Part shown: positions 10,500 to 22,177 of the stretch, in pieces
How positions within the stretch are numbered: the first letter of the stretch is position 1
Layout of the letters: each line of letters begins with the position of its first letter
DNA from: Geosiphon pyriformis
Taxonomy: Eukaryota > Glomeromycota > Glomeromycetes > Archaeosporales > Geosiphonaceae
Length of the DNA: 64,000 nucleotides
Direction: 5' to 3'
Assembly: GCA_016748015.1 (NCBI GenBank)
Contig: JAAOMT010000483.1
Location: 186,001 to 250,000, forward strand
Translations under genes and position numbers: made by a program
Notes under the pieces: model-generated
The model's database searches: none
What the model was told of the DNA's origin: nothing
The model's input: the letters and a program-made list of their open reading frames with translations, nothing else

Positions 10500-12542
10500 G
10501 AGGGTTGCCTGATGTTATTTGAGCTGGGTTCTGAGTTGGTGTTTGAATTGGTTGGGGTTGATAGATGATTTGTGGCTGCAGTTAATATATTACTTGTGGC
10601 TGTGGCTGATGAATTGGAGATTGATATATTGACAGTTAATAGATTGGTTGCTGCATCATGGGCAGGTAATTATTTCAATATTGGTTTTGACTCTGATTTG
10701 GATAATGATTCGGAGTTTGGAACTGGCAATTGAGATTTTGATATTGATTTCCTGATCTTTGGTTATTTAGACACTGGCGACAGTCAATTTGGATATGACC
10801 TTGTTTACCACAATAGTGGCAGATACGCATTTCCTGTTGCCACTGTTGATTGGTCGATGAAGATGGACGTGGTTGATTTTGGCCACGATTAGAATTTCCT
10901 TGATTATTGCGTCATTGTGGAGGCTGATAAATGGCGTGATTGTCAGCTAAGTATCCTTCCAATCTCTTATTAATTGATTCACTGAACTTCTCCAATTTAG
11001 AATCCAATTCAGATGATCCGTTTATTACTAAGTTAATGGCTTGGGTGTGGTTAGCCTCTGATTTGGCAGATTCAAAATCTCTGGTGCATGTAACTGCATC
11101 TTGAAAAGTATCTGGATGCAATGGCCATACATGTTGCAAGATGCTGCTGCACAAGCCACGGATAAACTGATTGAGTATCTGTGGTGCTGTGAAATAATTG
11201 GTGTCAATTGCTTGAATTTGGCATAGGTTTTAATGGAAGTGTCCCAGGTAAGTGGTGACTGCTTCAGTTTCTTCTTGTTTTATGATAGTGAATGCATTAA
11301 CTAGGCGATTGATACTGTTATTGTTGCTGAAATATCTTAGAAATTCTGCTTTGAAGGCATTAAAATCTTGTGGTTTATTAACCAAGCTCTAATACCATAA
11401 ATTGGTAGTATCCTTGAGAAAGTAGGGAATGGCTTGCATTACTCGAGCGTCATTCCATCCATTGGCTGCGATGGCTTTTTCTACATTGTTTAGCCATATT
11501 TGAGCATCATTCTCTTTGCCAGTAAAGTTGTCAAGTTTTGCGATTGGTGCGTAGGCCATTGAATCTAAGTTAGGTGGTTGTAGTGGCTGTTGAAGCAGTT
11601 GTTATTGTCCTGGCTGTTGGGGTGGTAGTTGAAGTGGCTGTTGTATGGGTTCGGCTATGGGATTAATTGGCAGTTGATCAAGAACAATTACCGGAAGTAA
11701 GTTTTGCTGATTAATTAATTCGGAGTTTTGATTTCTTTGATTTGGCGGCATTTGAATATTTGGAGTTTCGATTTCTGGATTTTTTAACTGTTGCTGAGTT
11801 TGAATGTTCAGGGTTTCAACTTCCGGATTTTCAGTAATCGGGTGCTGGTAGTGAATTCTTGATTCTCTGATTCTTCTTTCTCTTTTTCTGATTCCGCTGC
11901 TTCCCACAGATCAGAGATTCTGAAATCTGGTGAAGGCAGTGGTAATCAAAGTCCTAATGGGGTTGATGATCACGAATTAAATCCCTCAAAGTATTCACCG
12001 TATGGTCCTAACAATTCTGTTTTTCTTTGTCTATTTTGGAATAGGAATCATCCAAACACTAATGTCGCAGTTGATGGGAACACGTCTGTTGATGATATGT
12101 TAATGGCGCTTCCAGGTGTATAGTGGTAGGATGGGTTGTTTAGGGATTCAACTCTGTTTTTCTTCCAAGTAGGTGGCTGTATTTTTCTGGGTTTTACTGC
12201 TGGTGTTTGTAATTTTCTCTTGCCTTTACTAGCATATGTAATTGGATATTTTTGTTGAGTGTGATGTTCAATTTCTTTGTTGATCTCAGTGATGATGGAT
12301 GCGAAATTATGATTTGTTGGTAGGTTGGTGTTTTGGATTAATTCCTTATAGAAAGTTTCTCTTGCTGATTCAGTATTCACTGGTGTTCCTAATAAAGAGG
12401 AAATCTTTTCATTGACATAGAAATTGAAGACTGATTTGGCGGATATATAATTGTGGTTTAATCCCAAGTATTGACAATAGTGTTGAAATAAGAATTTTGC
12501 GAATCCTAAATGGTTTGCTCCTATAGTTTTTGATTCTGCCAC
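10500..12542 (-). pseudogene. Element A gag
   Basis: Structural protein. The N-terminal part (12542-12048, KVAESKTIGANHLGFAKFLF) has no ATG and no internal Met. After a frame change near 12050 come a Pro/Gln-rich region with two copies of NPExETxNIQ, the capsid-like region starting SMAYAPIAKLDNFTGKENDA (about 11565 downwards) and one CCHC zinc knuckle at 10780-10821 (CHYCGKQGHIQIDC). Three or more stops interrupt it. The capsid phrase matches element B (MATAYIAKIPEFMGKNND) and D2. See the finding on the AUG-less N-terminus. Confidence 0.8.
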
Positions 12543-12590
12543 TTTTGGTTTGGTGTTGTCAGTGCTGGTTCTCTGTAGGATTATACCTCA

Positions 12591-12662
12591 CAAGGAGCAC
12601 CAAATGTTACAGGTGATTATTTCTGCTATCAAATCAAATAACAAATCTGTAACTTGGTGCTC
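12591..12662 (-). promoter_or_regulatory. Primer-binding site and U5-PBS inverted repeat of element A
   Basis: Directly after the 5' LTR the minus strand reads TTTGGTGCTCCTTGTGAGG; TGG followed by TGCTCC two bases after the LTR is a normal PBS position for a tRNA ending GGAGCACCA. The LTR itself contains the complement: arm 12647-12662 (CTGTAAC-TTGGTGCTC on plus) pairs with 12595-12612 (GAGCACCAA-AT-GTTACAG), 9 plus 7 base pairs with a 2-base bulge and a 34-base loop. The PBS would lie within the stem. Confidence 0.75.
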
Positions 12663-13479
12663 AAAGCTAATTGCAGTTGATATTGATCTGAAGATTTAGT
12701 CTCTGAAGATTTTGGTTGAGTTCTTTGTATAATGGACAAAGATTCAATGGTGTCGATAGTAGATGTATTCTTCCAAGAGTTTTCCCAATTTCTTTTTCAG
12801 TGTGGTGGCCGGATTTAGTCTGGCAGTCATGCCCTTCTGGTAAGCTATCCGATAATATATATAAAATCCTACCCTTATTTCTGGGTCTTTTACCAGGCTA
12901 TCCTTGACATTAATAACTCAGCGCTTAATCTTTTAATCAATTAGTATACAACAACAAAATCAAAAAATGAAAGAAAATAAAATAAATAAAAAATAAAAGT
13001 AAAGAAAGTAAAGAAAATAAGCCAAGGCAATTTGGTCTGTTAGTATTTCGTCAATAGCTGTGATCAAGAGCTATTGTTTCAGCGTGGTTAAGTATCAATT
13101 ACTATCAACATGAAGTGTTAATAGTGAAGAGTAAATTGAGATATAGAATGATTATTTATTTGATGATTAGTTTCTTGGTTAAGGATTTTGTGGTATCGAT
13201 TCTGTCTTTTCTGTTTCTAACACTACTGCTATATATACATAATTGAGATTCCTCAATTTCTCAATTCTTTATGACAGAAATCCTGGAATTTTTGGAATCC
13301 TGCGATTTCTTTAAGAGGAATCTTGGAATTCTGGAATCCTGCAATTTCTCGTTGAGAATCCTGAAATTCCTGGAATCCTGCAATTCTTGAGAGGAATCCT
13401 GGAATTCCACATTTACTACGCTTACTTCTGATTGGCTAATAATTATTCTAATATAATTCCTATATTTCTATGAGTAACA
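12605..13479 (-). repeat. 5' LTR of element A, with promoter
   Basis: 875 bp, TGTTAC to GTAACA. In transcription order: degenerate CCTGGAATTCC array (13400-13260), TATA box on minus TTATGTATATATAG (about 13229-13243), then downstream a hairpin (ACTATCAACA/TGTTAATAGT, 13101-13125) and a 25-bp imperfect palindrome (13052-13076), so both should be in the transcribed leader. It ends in the U5-PBS inverted repeat. I place U3/R near 13195, about 30 bases after the TATA box; this is inferred. Confidence 0.92.
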
Positions 13480-13483
13480 ATGT

Positions 13484-14864
13484 TCCAGTTAGAAAATCTT
13501 TTGCTTTAGATATTGAATTGGATAAAATAGTTAGGAAATTCTTTTAAGAGAAGCTGGTAGCTGTTAGGAAATTGTTCTCAAAAATTAATGGTTTTAGAGA
13601 GGCCTTTACATTCTCAAAATTTGCTGAGATCATTAGAACAACATTCACTTCTGAATTAAGCTTAGCACAAGCTACAGCAAAAACAGGAGCTGTAAATATA
13701 TTGGTAAATACTAATCTCAAGAAATCTTCTATGTATTTAGATTAGACTATGATGTTGAAAGAGATTCCTATTGGAATATTAGCTGAAACTGTGCACACTG
13801 TGCTGTCTGAGTTTAATGCTATTATGTTAATCAAAATGCAATTGGTGGGGCTGTGGCAAAAAGCTGTAGTAAAGTTTGTCCAATCAGATCAGGCTGATTT
13901 GGTCATAACTAAATAGTTCATCTTAATTAGGAAAGATACTGTGAGAATAGCTAAGGCTAATATAGACAAAGAATCATAGAATATGAAAAATCAGCATAGA
14001 GCACTACTTTATACACTGCTAATGAACACCAACACTCATAATATTTGAGATTTCATTGGTTTTGTAAGTAAGAAAACATGTGTTATTGATCAACACTTTG
14101 TTATATATGCCCAAGTCAGATGTGCTGTTGTTTGTTTTGACTTAGTTAATTTACTAAATGCTGTTATGGAAACTATGCCTATTTTAAGGAGTGTCAATCT
14201 GTGCTGGTCTCATCTAGGTTCTGCTAAGTGTGCTAAATATGAGAAATTGGATTATACTTTCTTGAACTGTTCTATAGATAAAAAATTATTTTCTGGTAGC
14301 TTATCTTACAGAATCTTGTTGAATAATAATAAAAGCAGACTGGCATCTATTTATGCTAGATGTTCTGCTCCAATCTCCTATTCTGTTTCTTTTGGTGGTG
14401 TCTTTTGGGCCAAGATTGTTGGTGGGTCTTCATTCTCTTTTTTTCCTATACATAATAACTCTGTTGTTCCTGGTTCATCTTTAAAGATAAAACTTGCCCT
14501 AATAGTGTCTATGGATTTGGATAATAAGTTTGCTGCTTTTGAGTGTAGTCTTACCAGTTTCGCAGAATGTATTGACAAATTGGTTAAGAGGTTGGACACA
14601 CCTAAGCCAATGGTTTTCCAGTCTAGCCTTAGATGTTAGCCATTAGTAACTTCTTTATCACAAAATTAAGAAGCAGATATAGTGATAAGTGAAAGTTCAA
14701 ATGTGGTCACTGGTGGTGAGACTATTGTAAAAGTGACAGTTTTTGATTTTTTAGTTGTCTTAAAAATGGAAAACACTTTGAACAATCTGTTAATCACAGT
14801 TATAAACCTTTTAGCTAAAATAAACAATGCTGGTTTGGTTTCTGTTACTCATATTTTTCAATGA
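13484..14864 (+). pseudogene. LINE-2 ORF1, C-terminal part
   Basis: Continuation of ORF1 after element A. It starts PVRKSFALDIELDKIV and runs through KEIPIGILAETVHTVLSEFN and LIKMQLVGLWQKAVVKF, the RRM-like part that aligns with LINE-1 (KSIKIQLVGMWQKAVVEF). At 14200-14280 the zinc knuckle is damaged (CAKYEKLDYTFLNC, where the second Cys and the His read Tyr). Most stops are TAG, e.g. in STYLD*T, which fits CAG, CAA or TGG changed by transitions. ORF1 ends with TGA at 14862-14864 in the ATGA overlap. Confidence 0.8.
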
Positions 14865-17800
14865 CAAATCTGGTTTAGAGATTTGCTACATGTAATGTTT
14901 AGGATATCAATGTTTCTGCCAAGCAGGAAGATGTTGTTCATTGGCACATGAAGTCTAAAAATATGGTTTCTATTGTTACGAAAATAAAGTTAAGATCTAG
15001 TATTAGACCATAGATCATGAACAAGTTTGATAAAGTAAGAATATTCTCTTCTGGCTTGGACAAGAGTTTTTTGGTACTGAAGTGACAATTATTATAAAAA
15101 ATTCTCTTGCATGTTATGTTTTTAAAGTTGAAAAAGTTCCTGGTTATCTTGTTTCTGTTTGGCTTTTTTTTAAAGACAAGCTGTTATTAGTGATTTTAGG
15201 TCTATACACTAGTGCTTTGGCTGAAACCAGATTTAGTCAGTCTTTTGAGATTAACTTTTTTATTGGTAAGGCTGTTAATTTCTCTATATTCATGGTTTTA
15301 GATGGAGATTTTAATGAAAATAGATCTAAAAAAAGTGCGAATTTTAAGTTCTGCTCAGATTTGGGCTTGGTTAACTCTTTTAATGAATATTCACTAGTCA
15401 AAGCTTCTACTTGGGGCAACTTAAGGGGTACCATAAAGGTTATTAATTATATTTTTGTAAGTGGAAGTTTATCATTTGCAGTGGCTGGTTAAAAAGTTGT
15501 TCTTGTTTCTAATTTCTTTAACACTAATCATAATGCTGTTTTGGTTTTAGTTGGTCTGAGTGGTCTCCTAAATGCTTGTTTCAATGGTGATTATATGTAG
15601 GCTAATAGGGATAAGTAGAAGTTCAAGATTAAGAATGCAGATACCAATAGATGGTTGCACTTTAGAGCATGTTTATTGGACAGATTTTTGAAATCTAAGG
15701 GCAAATTTAATGGCACAAGGGATACTGGAAATCTAAATACTATATAGAATATTTTTAAGAAAGTAGTAGTAAGCTTTGTTAATAAAGTGTTTTTTAGGTA
15801 CTGGTTTAGTGAGTTTGATTGTTCTAGAAATAAACAGTCTTTAAAGTTCTTTAGAGTGGAATTGTTGGTGGCCAAGTTGGTAAAGTGTTTGAGCTTAGGT
15901 CAGGAGTTAGATATCAATTACCTTTTTAATATATGGTCCAATTTTGATAATAAGAAGGCCTCCAAAATACACATAATGTTTGGTAATAGTAAGAGCAAAA
16001 AGAGCATTTTGCAATACCTGTTAAGAGTCAAAAAAATGTACCAAAAGTCTAAGTATTATGAATCTAGAATTGCCAAAAACATTTCCATCAGAAAGACAAT
16101 AAGCAAGTGTATGGAGATCTTTTGCTCTAACAAAGGATGGATAATCAAAAGTGTTTTAGAACAGTCATTCAAAAAGGTGGTGCTCAACTATCTAATAGTG
16201 AATGATAAGTTAATTCTGGTGCCTGATAAAGTTAAATCTGCTGTTAATGTTATCATAGAAAGATAGACAAGAAAACATAATGTTCCCAACTCTCTGTCTA
16301 CTCATTGGTCTAATCAATATGCCCCTTTAGATTATGTCAATAATAATGCATTTTTTAAATATTATGTGTAATATTAAGTCTAATAAGTTTTTTTTAGTGG
16401 TCAAAAGATTGTCTAATGGGAAAACTGCTGGCATTTTTGGTATTCCTAATGAACTTTGGAAGCATAAAGATGCTCAAGTTCTAAGACAGTTTGTTGAACA
16501 TTCTCAATACATACTTAGTGTTGAGTATGGTACTTTTATAGTGGAAACAGGCTTAAATTTCTATAATACCAAAGCCATATGATTAAGAAAGAACACTCAC
16601 CAATATTAGACCTATTGCTTTGATCAAAACTGCCTAAAAGATACTGTTCAAAATTTTTTTTGACAGAATATCTCTAGCTTGCAGTGAATTTAATGTCCTT
16701 TACAGTGACAATTTTTCAGTTCTGAAAGGTATGTCCATTCAGGCTCCAATTTTTGCCATTGGTTCTATTATTGAGAATGCACTAAAAAAAAATAAAGAAC
16801 TGTAGTTAGTTCTCCAAAATATGCAAAAAGCCTATAATTCAGTTGGTTGGTTCTATTTGCAAAACAGCTTAATTAAAATCAGAATGTGCCCCTGTTTTAT
16901 AGAATTTTTTGGAAGCATACATAATAATTGGACCAACTGAGTAATGACAGACTTTGAACTGACTGATAGTTATACTGTTCATAATAGATTGGATTAAGGA
17001 GAAGTCTTTTTACTATTGTTGTAGAAGATTTTTTATGATCTTTTGTTTTGTGAAATCAAAAGACATGAGCAATTGTATGATTACAGATTGAGTTCAAAAT
17101 TTTTCACAAGGACTGGTAAAGTTAATCCTAATGGTAACAAAACTTCTTTTTTTGCAGCTGGTGCTTTTGTGGATGACACTATTTGGGTTAAAAAATACAT
17201 GATGGCTACACAACACATTTTGAACATTGCAAGTAAATTTTTTGAGATTAATAACATTTCTATTAATATGGACAAAACAATCATCATTCCTATTAATTGA
17301 GAAGCCAAAAAGATTTCAATGTCTATTAGTGGCTCTAATATCTTTATAGCCAAAAGGCATGAGTCTTATCAGTACTTAGGGATCTTTTTTTCTATAGATG
17401 GTCTATCAAAGCTGAGTTTAGTTAAAGCTTATTCTGATATCAGGTTCTTTTCAAATATGGTTTTGAAAAAGACCATTACTAAGAAGCAGTTTTTGTACTT
17501 GGTCTCTGCTGTTTTACAACCCATAATTAGTTACAGATTACAATTTAGTTGTGTTCAAAAACTGTATGTGAAAAATGGGACAAAATATTAAGGAAGAGAC
17601 TGAAGCTCAAGGCCAATCTCTCCAAGGATTTTCCAAATGAAGCTTTGTATCATTCAGAACTGTATGGTTTAAGAACTTTTGAGCATTTGCTAACTGAGAA
17701 TCTGTTGGCTGGCTTAATTGTTTTTGCAAATGCTAACAAAATCCTCAATGAGTTATTTAAGCACAGAGCTATAAAGTTGCAGGCTGCTAACTGGATGCTT

Positions 17801-18607
17801 CAGCACTCTCTTTGAGTTTTAATCAAGTTACTGATTGATCCAATGAATTGTTTTCTGGCTGGTACAACATGTGCTCTCAATTTGTGCAACCTGTCTTTGG
17901 GTGGTAATCTGCCTAATGGTTTTCAGACCAAGAATAATATTGCAGTTCTGAATGTGCTCAGCTCTAAGTCTTATTTGAGTGTAATAAGATCTCTTAAAAA
18001 GTACAGTATTGTGTTTGCAAATCAGCTTTTAGATTATCATAACACATGTTTTATATAGAACACTTTTTATAGATAGAAAAAACTGGATCCTAGAGAGCCA
18101 GTTTCTGTTTGGTTTGTTTCTCTGGTCAAATTTATTAATGAGAGTGGTTTGTTAAATAGTATATTGTTGTTTTTTTGTTCCATTCTTGCTGACTCTCCTT
18201 GTGATTTTGGCTACATTAGTAAATATTTGCTGGATTCTGGTTTGAATTTTATAATTATTTATATGAATGGCTCCATTAAAAACTTGGGTTTATTAGGTGC
18301 TTGTGGTGATACTACTGCCTATTTTCCAGATGTAAACATTAGCATTGGGGTAAAAGTAAATGGATTGCTATCATCAACTCTAGTAGAACTACAGACCATT
18401 GCTCTTGTTTTGGAGTGTGTGCCTGCTTCTCTTTTAGTTAATTTGTTTACAGATAGCCAAGCTTTACTGAATATGTGTACTTTCTTTAGTGGTATATCTC
18501 ATATTGACTTTCATAACAAATGTTGAATTGAAAAAAAGCATATTTGCCAGGTTATTTCCAAAAAAAGTTTGTTGGTTACTTGGAATAAAAGTCAAGAGTT
18601 ACTTTGG
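14865..18607 (+). pseudogene. LINE-2 ORF2: endonuclease, reverse transcriptase, start of RNase H
   Basis: The enzymatic protein of the LINE, readable in pieces. Endonuclease: KQEDVVHWHMKSKNM near 14920, then LDGDFNENRSKK (about 15297) and STWGNLRGTIKVINYIFVSG (about 15408; the usual catalytic Asp before Tyr reads Asn). RT: LSNGKTAGIFGIPNELWKH (about 16405), KAYNSVGW (16827) and the active site GAFVDDTIWV (about 17160-17190). LGIFFSIDGLSK follows. RNase H begins IIIYMNGSIKNLG (Asp to Asn), then LVELQTIALVLEC (Glu kept) and FTDSQALL (Asp kept). Frame changes near 15070, 16300, 16600-17040 and 17550 plus many stops make it non-functional. It is cut at 18607 by a solo LTR. Confidence 0.87.
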
Positions 18608-19578
18608 TGTTATCAGTAGAATTTTAGCTATTAATTAGCATGAAATTACCTTCATAATTCTTATCATTAGTTAGCATATATTATTATTATTTCGATTATC
18701 ACTTATTATTTAATCAAATTATCAAATATCATTACTCAATCAATAATCCAATTTGTACTCTAGAAATTAAGATGATCAAATTACACAATACCCTAAACCT
18801 TTTAACATAGTCAAAATTCGCCGAAATTAATGAAAATTGGCCGAAATAATCAAATAGTTCAGTGAAATAACTTGTAGTTTACCGAAATGTATCTTTAGTT
18901 TACCCAAATTGTAGCAAAGAGAAAAGTGCAAGTTCAAAAACTAGTACTATAACAAGTTATATAAAAGAAGAGCTTCTCTCTTCAAGAAAATGTATCTTCT
19001 CATAGTATTTTATCATAGTACTTTACTTTAGATATTTTAATTGAAACAAATCACTTTTTACACATTCAAATAAAAATTAAATATTCAAAAACCAAATCCT
19101 TAAATTATTACACTTGAAATTCTCTCAACACAACTAATGTTTTGAAATTGATTAGCTACCAATTTCAGTAATCTGTTAGTGACTCCAGGCCTGGATAAAA
19201 AACGTTTTCTTTGACAAAATTCTATTTCTTTTACATTTCTTTTATTTTCTTTTTCTTTTTTTATTATAATCATTAAGGTAGTCTACAGACAAGATTCCTG
19301 TAGAAGAGTTGACTTTCACAACAAAGTAACTACACATTTTAGTGAGCTTTCAGATAAGCAATTTCTGGGAAAGAGTTGATATTTACTACAACATAATTAC
19401 ACAAAGTAACTGGCATAGAATTGGCCATTCCACTTATAAGCCCAGCAGTTCAAATTATAGGAGATAATTTGAAGATAAATTCAGTTACTGGGGGTTCAAC
19501 TACTTCCTGGAAATGTGAATTCACAGCAAATCAACATTAACAACATTAAAGAAAAGAGACCAAAAACCTCTGGTAACA
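18608..19578 (+). repeat. Solo LTR of family B inside LINE-2
   Basis: 971 bp from TGTTATCAG to GGTAACA, flanked by TTGG duplications. It aligns end to end with the LTRs of element B (read from 58573 downwards) and with the solo copy at 24594. A TATA box lies at 18958-18966 (TATATAAAA), preceded by degenerate TTCGCCGAAAT-type boxes and the word ACTAGTACTA. No PBS or internal sequence remains, so it arose by recombination between two LTRs. Confidence 0.9.
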
Positions 19579-20530
19579 TTGGTGTTGTTAGAAATAAACA
19601 TGCCAATTTCTATGCTAATACTGTAATTTTCTCTAAGTCTTTTCTGCCTCTTATGGTGTCATATTGTTTTCTTAATGTTGAAAGCAGGCCTGTCTTTGGA
19701 AGTGCTTGTTATGTTGCTAAAAAATTATTCTATGCAGTTTACTCTGTTGGTTGGAAAGCCAGGTGTGTTGGTAGCACTATTAATGCAAATCTCTGTAACT
19801 GTTTTAATGTTTGGCACCCCAATAGTAAGTTCTAATTGGACTACACTAGCTCTGCATTGGTAACACTTCAGTCTTATTTCATAAAAATGCTACACCATTA
19901 TTTGCTAGTGGCCAAAAGAAAAAAAACATATAATTCAAGATATTTGAGTGCTACATACATTTGGTGTGGTATGATGAAAGACTCTAATTACATATTTTCT
20001 TGTGCTTATGATGGCAAAGTTAAGAAAACTTTATTGTCTGATGCTACTTTGGAATGAGATGTGTTGCTAAGTATGTCTACCAATGGAAATGTGGTTGCTC
20101 ATTCTCTAAATGAGGCTGTTTCTTTCAACAATTGTTTATAATACTGGCTAAAAATTTCATTTTAAAGAGTTGGATAATTGACACAGTAGATTATTTGGGT
20201 GCTAATTTTAGGAGAGATGCATTAGTTATCAATTTTGTTTGTCATTTCACTGAGTATCACAGATCTGCCATTTGGTTGCCTGTGGCCAAGTTAAGATCTT
20301 ATTATAAGAAGTACAACCTCTTGCCATATGATAGTTCTTCTTTTCCTTTGGTGTTCAGTTTGTTTTTATTGTGGTTTGCTGGAATGATATGAGATTTTGG
20401 TTTCAAGTTGGATATCTATGTGTGCTTTAGCTTGTATTCATGTCTGTTTAAATTAAATTTTGGTTTCTTGAATAATATTCCTGTAGTAAATAAATTAAGT
20501 ATATAGCACTGCTTTGATTGGCTCAAGTGA
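19579..20530 (+). pseudogene. LINE-2 ORF2, C-terminal part
   Basis: Continuation of ORF2 after the solo LTR: GVVRNKHANFYANT (the end of RNase H), NVWHPNSKF, then a Cys/His region (YIWCGMMKDSNYIFSC, near 19960-20010) that fits the C-terminal zinc-binding motif of this LINE family, and a final stretch ending GFLNNIPVVNKLSI. Stops and two frame changes are present. The 3' UTR runs from about 20530 to the A-tail. Confidence 0.75.
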
Positions 20531-20628
20531 TTAGTCATGTGTAAAAAGAGCATAAGCCATGCTTAATTTAGATTCTTTTTTGTTTCTATGTATTTAGGTA
20601 GTGATTGGGCTGCACTCATAAAACTTCT

Positions 20629-20648
20629 AAAAAAAAAAAAAAAAAAAA
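20629..20648 (+). other. A20 tail of LINE-2
   Basis: Twenty consecutive A after the 3' UTR of LINE-2, as left by target-primed reverse transcription of a polyadenylated RNA. It marks the 3' boundary. I could not identify a matching target duplication at the uncertain 5' end. Confidence 0.85.
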
Positions 20649-20990
20649 CTTTATAGAATTAAATATTTTTTTGTAAAAACAAAAAAAAAATTAAAAAAAT
20701 TAATATTATTTAAAATATTAAAATTAAACTAACAAAAAATTTAAAATAAATATTTAAAAAATCATGTTATCTATAATTTTAAAAATATTTATAAATTTTA
20801 ATTTTATAAACAAAAATATGTTAAAAAAATAAATAAAAAAATAAAATATTAAAATATATATTAAATTTTTTTTAATGATTAAAAAATTAATAAAAAAAAA
20901 GTTTTTTCTTAAAATATATTTTAAAAATACTTTTTATTATTAATTAATAAATATAATTTAACTACTACCTATTAATATACAATTAAATAA
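20649..20990. other. AT-rich DNA without genes
   Basis: Nearly pure A/T, resembling the spacer at 2270-2750. I see no coding or structured feature. It leads into the 5' region of LINE-3. Confidence 0.6.
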
Positions 20991-21405
20991 GAGAAAAATA
21001 TTCTTTTTCTCCTATGTTCAAAATCATTATAAAAAAAAGTAATTTTATTAAAAAAAAGTTTTTTAATCATTCAATACAATAAATTCAAACTGTTTTTGCT
21101 AGACTATGAAGTTGTTATTAGCTTTAATATTGTTATTATAAAGAAGTCTATTAAGAATTTTGGCTTTAGTATTAATAATAAACTTACTTTTTTAAAGAAA
21201 AAAAGGAAAGATAGTGCTTTGAATAATAATATTAGTAACAAAAAATATTTCTACCAAAAAATTGAATAGTTATTTTTGAGACTTAAAAACTAGTAACACT
21301 ACTGAATCCAATAATATTAACATGAAAAAAAGTGTTTAATCAAAAAGACCAGTATTAACTATGATAAAAATTGTACTTTTAATAATGAAAATTCTAAACA
21401 AATAC
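20990..21405 (+). pseudogene. LINE-3: 5' leader and ORF1 fragment
   Basis: From about 20990 the sequence repeats the start of LINE-2: the word CAATACAATAAATTCAAAC (21077 on), then IKKSIKNFGFS, KKKRKDSALNNNISNKK and an echo of TTESDSVNMEEKCLV. It is more decayed than LINE-2. Element C begins at 21406 and nothing of LINE-3 downstream is recognised, so only its first 400 or so bases survive. Confidence 0.75.
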
Positions 21406-22177
21406 TGTTATAAGTAATTATTTGAAGTATAGAAACAAATAACAAATCTGTAATTTAGTGCTCAATAGCTGAATAGTGTTGATAATATCTGAAAATTTTG
21501 GTGAAGTTTTTTGTATAATAGACAAAAATTTAATGGTTGTTTTAATAGTCTTCCAGAATGATTATTTCATTGAATTTTTTTTTAATTTAATGGCCAGTTT
21601 CCTAATAAGCTATTCTTAATCCCAAGTGTCTACTCTTATTTCTGGGTCTTTTATTAGTCTTTTTAATATTAATAACTCCATGTATTTTACTTCTTTAATC
21701 AGTTAATCAAATAAAATAAAAAAATAACAGAAAAAAAAAGAAAATAAGAAATTAATATTCTATCAATAGCCATGATCAAGAGTTATTGTTTCAGTATGAT
21801 TAAATATTAGATTCTATTAACATGATGTGTTGATAAAGTAAAAATGATGAATATTTTTTAATCAAATAACAGTAATATGAATTCAGATAGTAATTGATAT
21901 TTTATTGATATATAATAAGATTCTGTTTCAAATTATAGAAAACTATCTTTTAAAAGAAGGGGTAAGATATAATTAATGAGTTGAAGTATTAATCCTGAAT
22001 TGGATTCTAACTGGAGATTCTGTCTTTTTTGTTTTTAATACTTTTACTATATATACATAATTAATGCTTTATATTGTTGACAATATACTTATGTGCTTAA
22101 TATTATTATTTTATTGGTCTATTTTTTCTATCTGTTTTTTTTACTATTTTTTTTGTATTCTTTTTCTATGAGTAATA
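21406..22177 (-). repeat. 3' LTR of element C
   Basis: 772 bp from TGTTATAAG to GAGTAATA (decayed from GTAACA). It shares with the A LTR the words AACAAATCTGTAA, TATATATACATAATT and the palindrome around GATCAAGAG (about 21765-21795). The interior is shorter and mutated. The following TTATCTTTTC on plus is the decayed polypurine tract. Confidence 0.85.

Larger units (their letters stand above)
3301..13479 (-). mobile_element. Element A: full-length Ty3/gypsy-type LTR retrotransposon with dUTPase
   Basis: A 10.2-kb element read on the minus strand with two 875-bp LTRs (12605-13479 and 3301-4175), PBS, gag, protease, Cys-rich module, dUTPase, RT, RNase H, integrase, extra ORF and polypurine tract. 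The 4-bp target duplication ATGT is intact on both sides. Over the first 320 bp or so the LTRs differ at about 18 sites, all transitions. Scattered stops and at least three frame changes make it non-autonomous now, but all catalytic motifs of RT, RNase H and integrase can still be read, which makes it the best template in the window for this lineage. Confidence 0.93.
2750..20648 (+). mobile_element. LINE-2: non-LTR retrotransposon, split by two insertions
   Basis: A complete but decayed LINE of roughly 6.8 kb once inserts are removed. The order is AT-rich 5' leader, ORF1, ORF2 (endonuclease, RT, RNase H, C-terminal Cys motif), 3' UTR and an A20 tail (20629-20648). Element A sits in ORF1 (target ATGT duplicated at 3297-3300 and 13480-13483). 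A solo B-type LTR sits in the RNase H region (TTGG at 18604-18607 and 19579-19582). Reading across each insertion restores continuous homology with LINE-1 or with the LINE family, which proves LINE-2 was there first. The coding strand is T-rich, opposite to the LTR elements. Confidence 0.9.
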
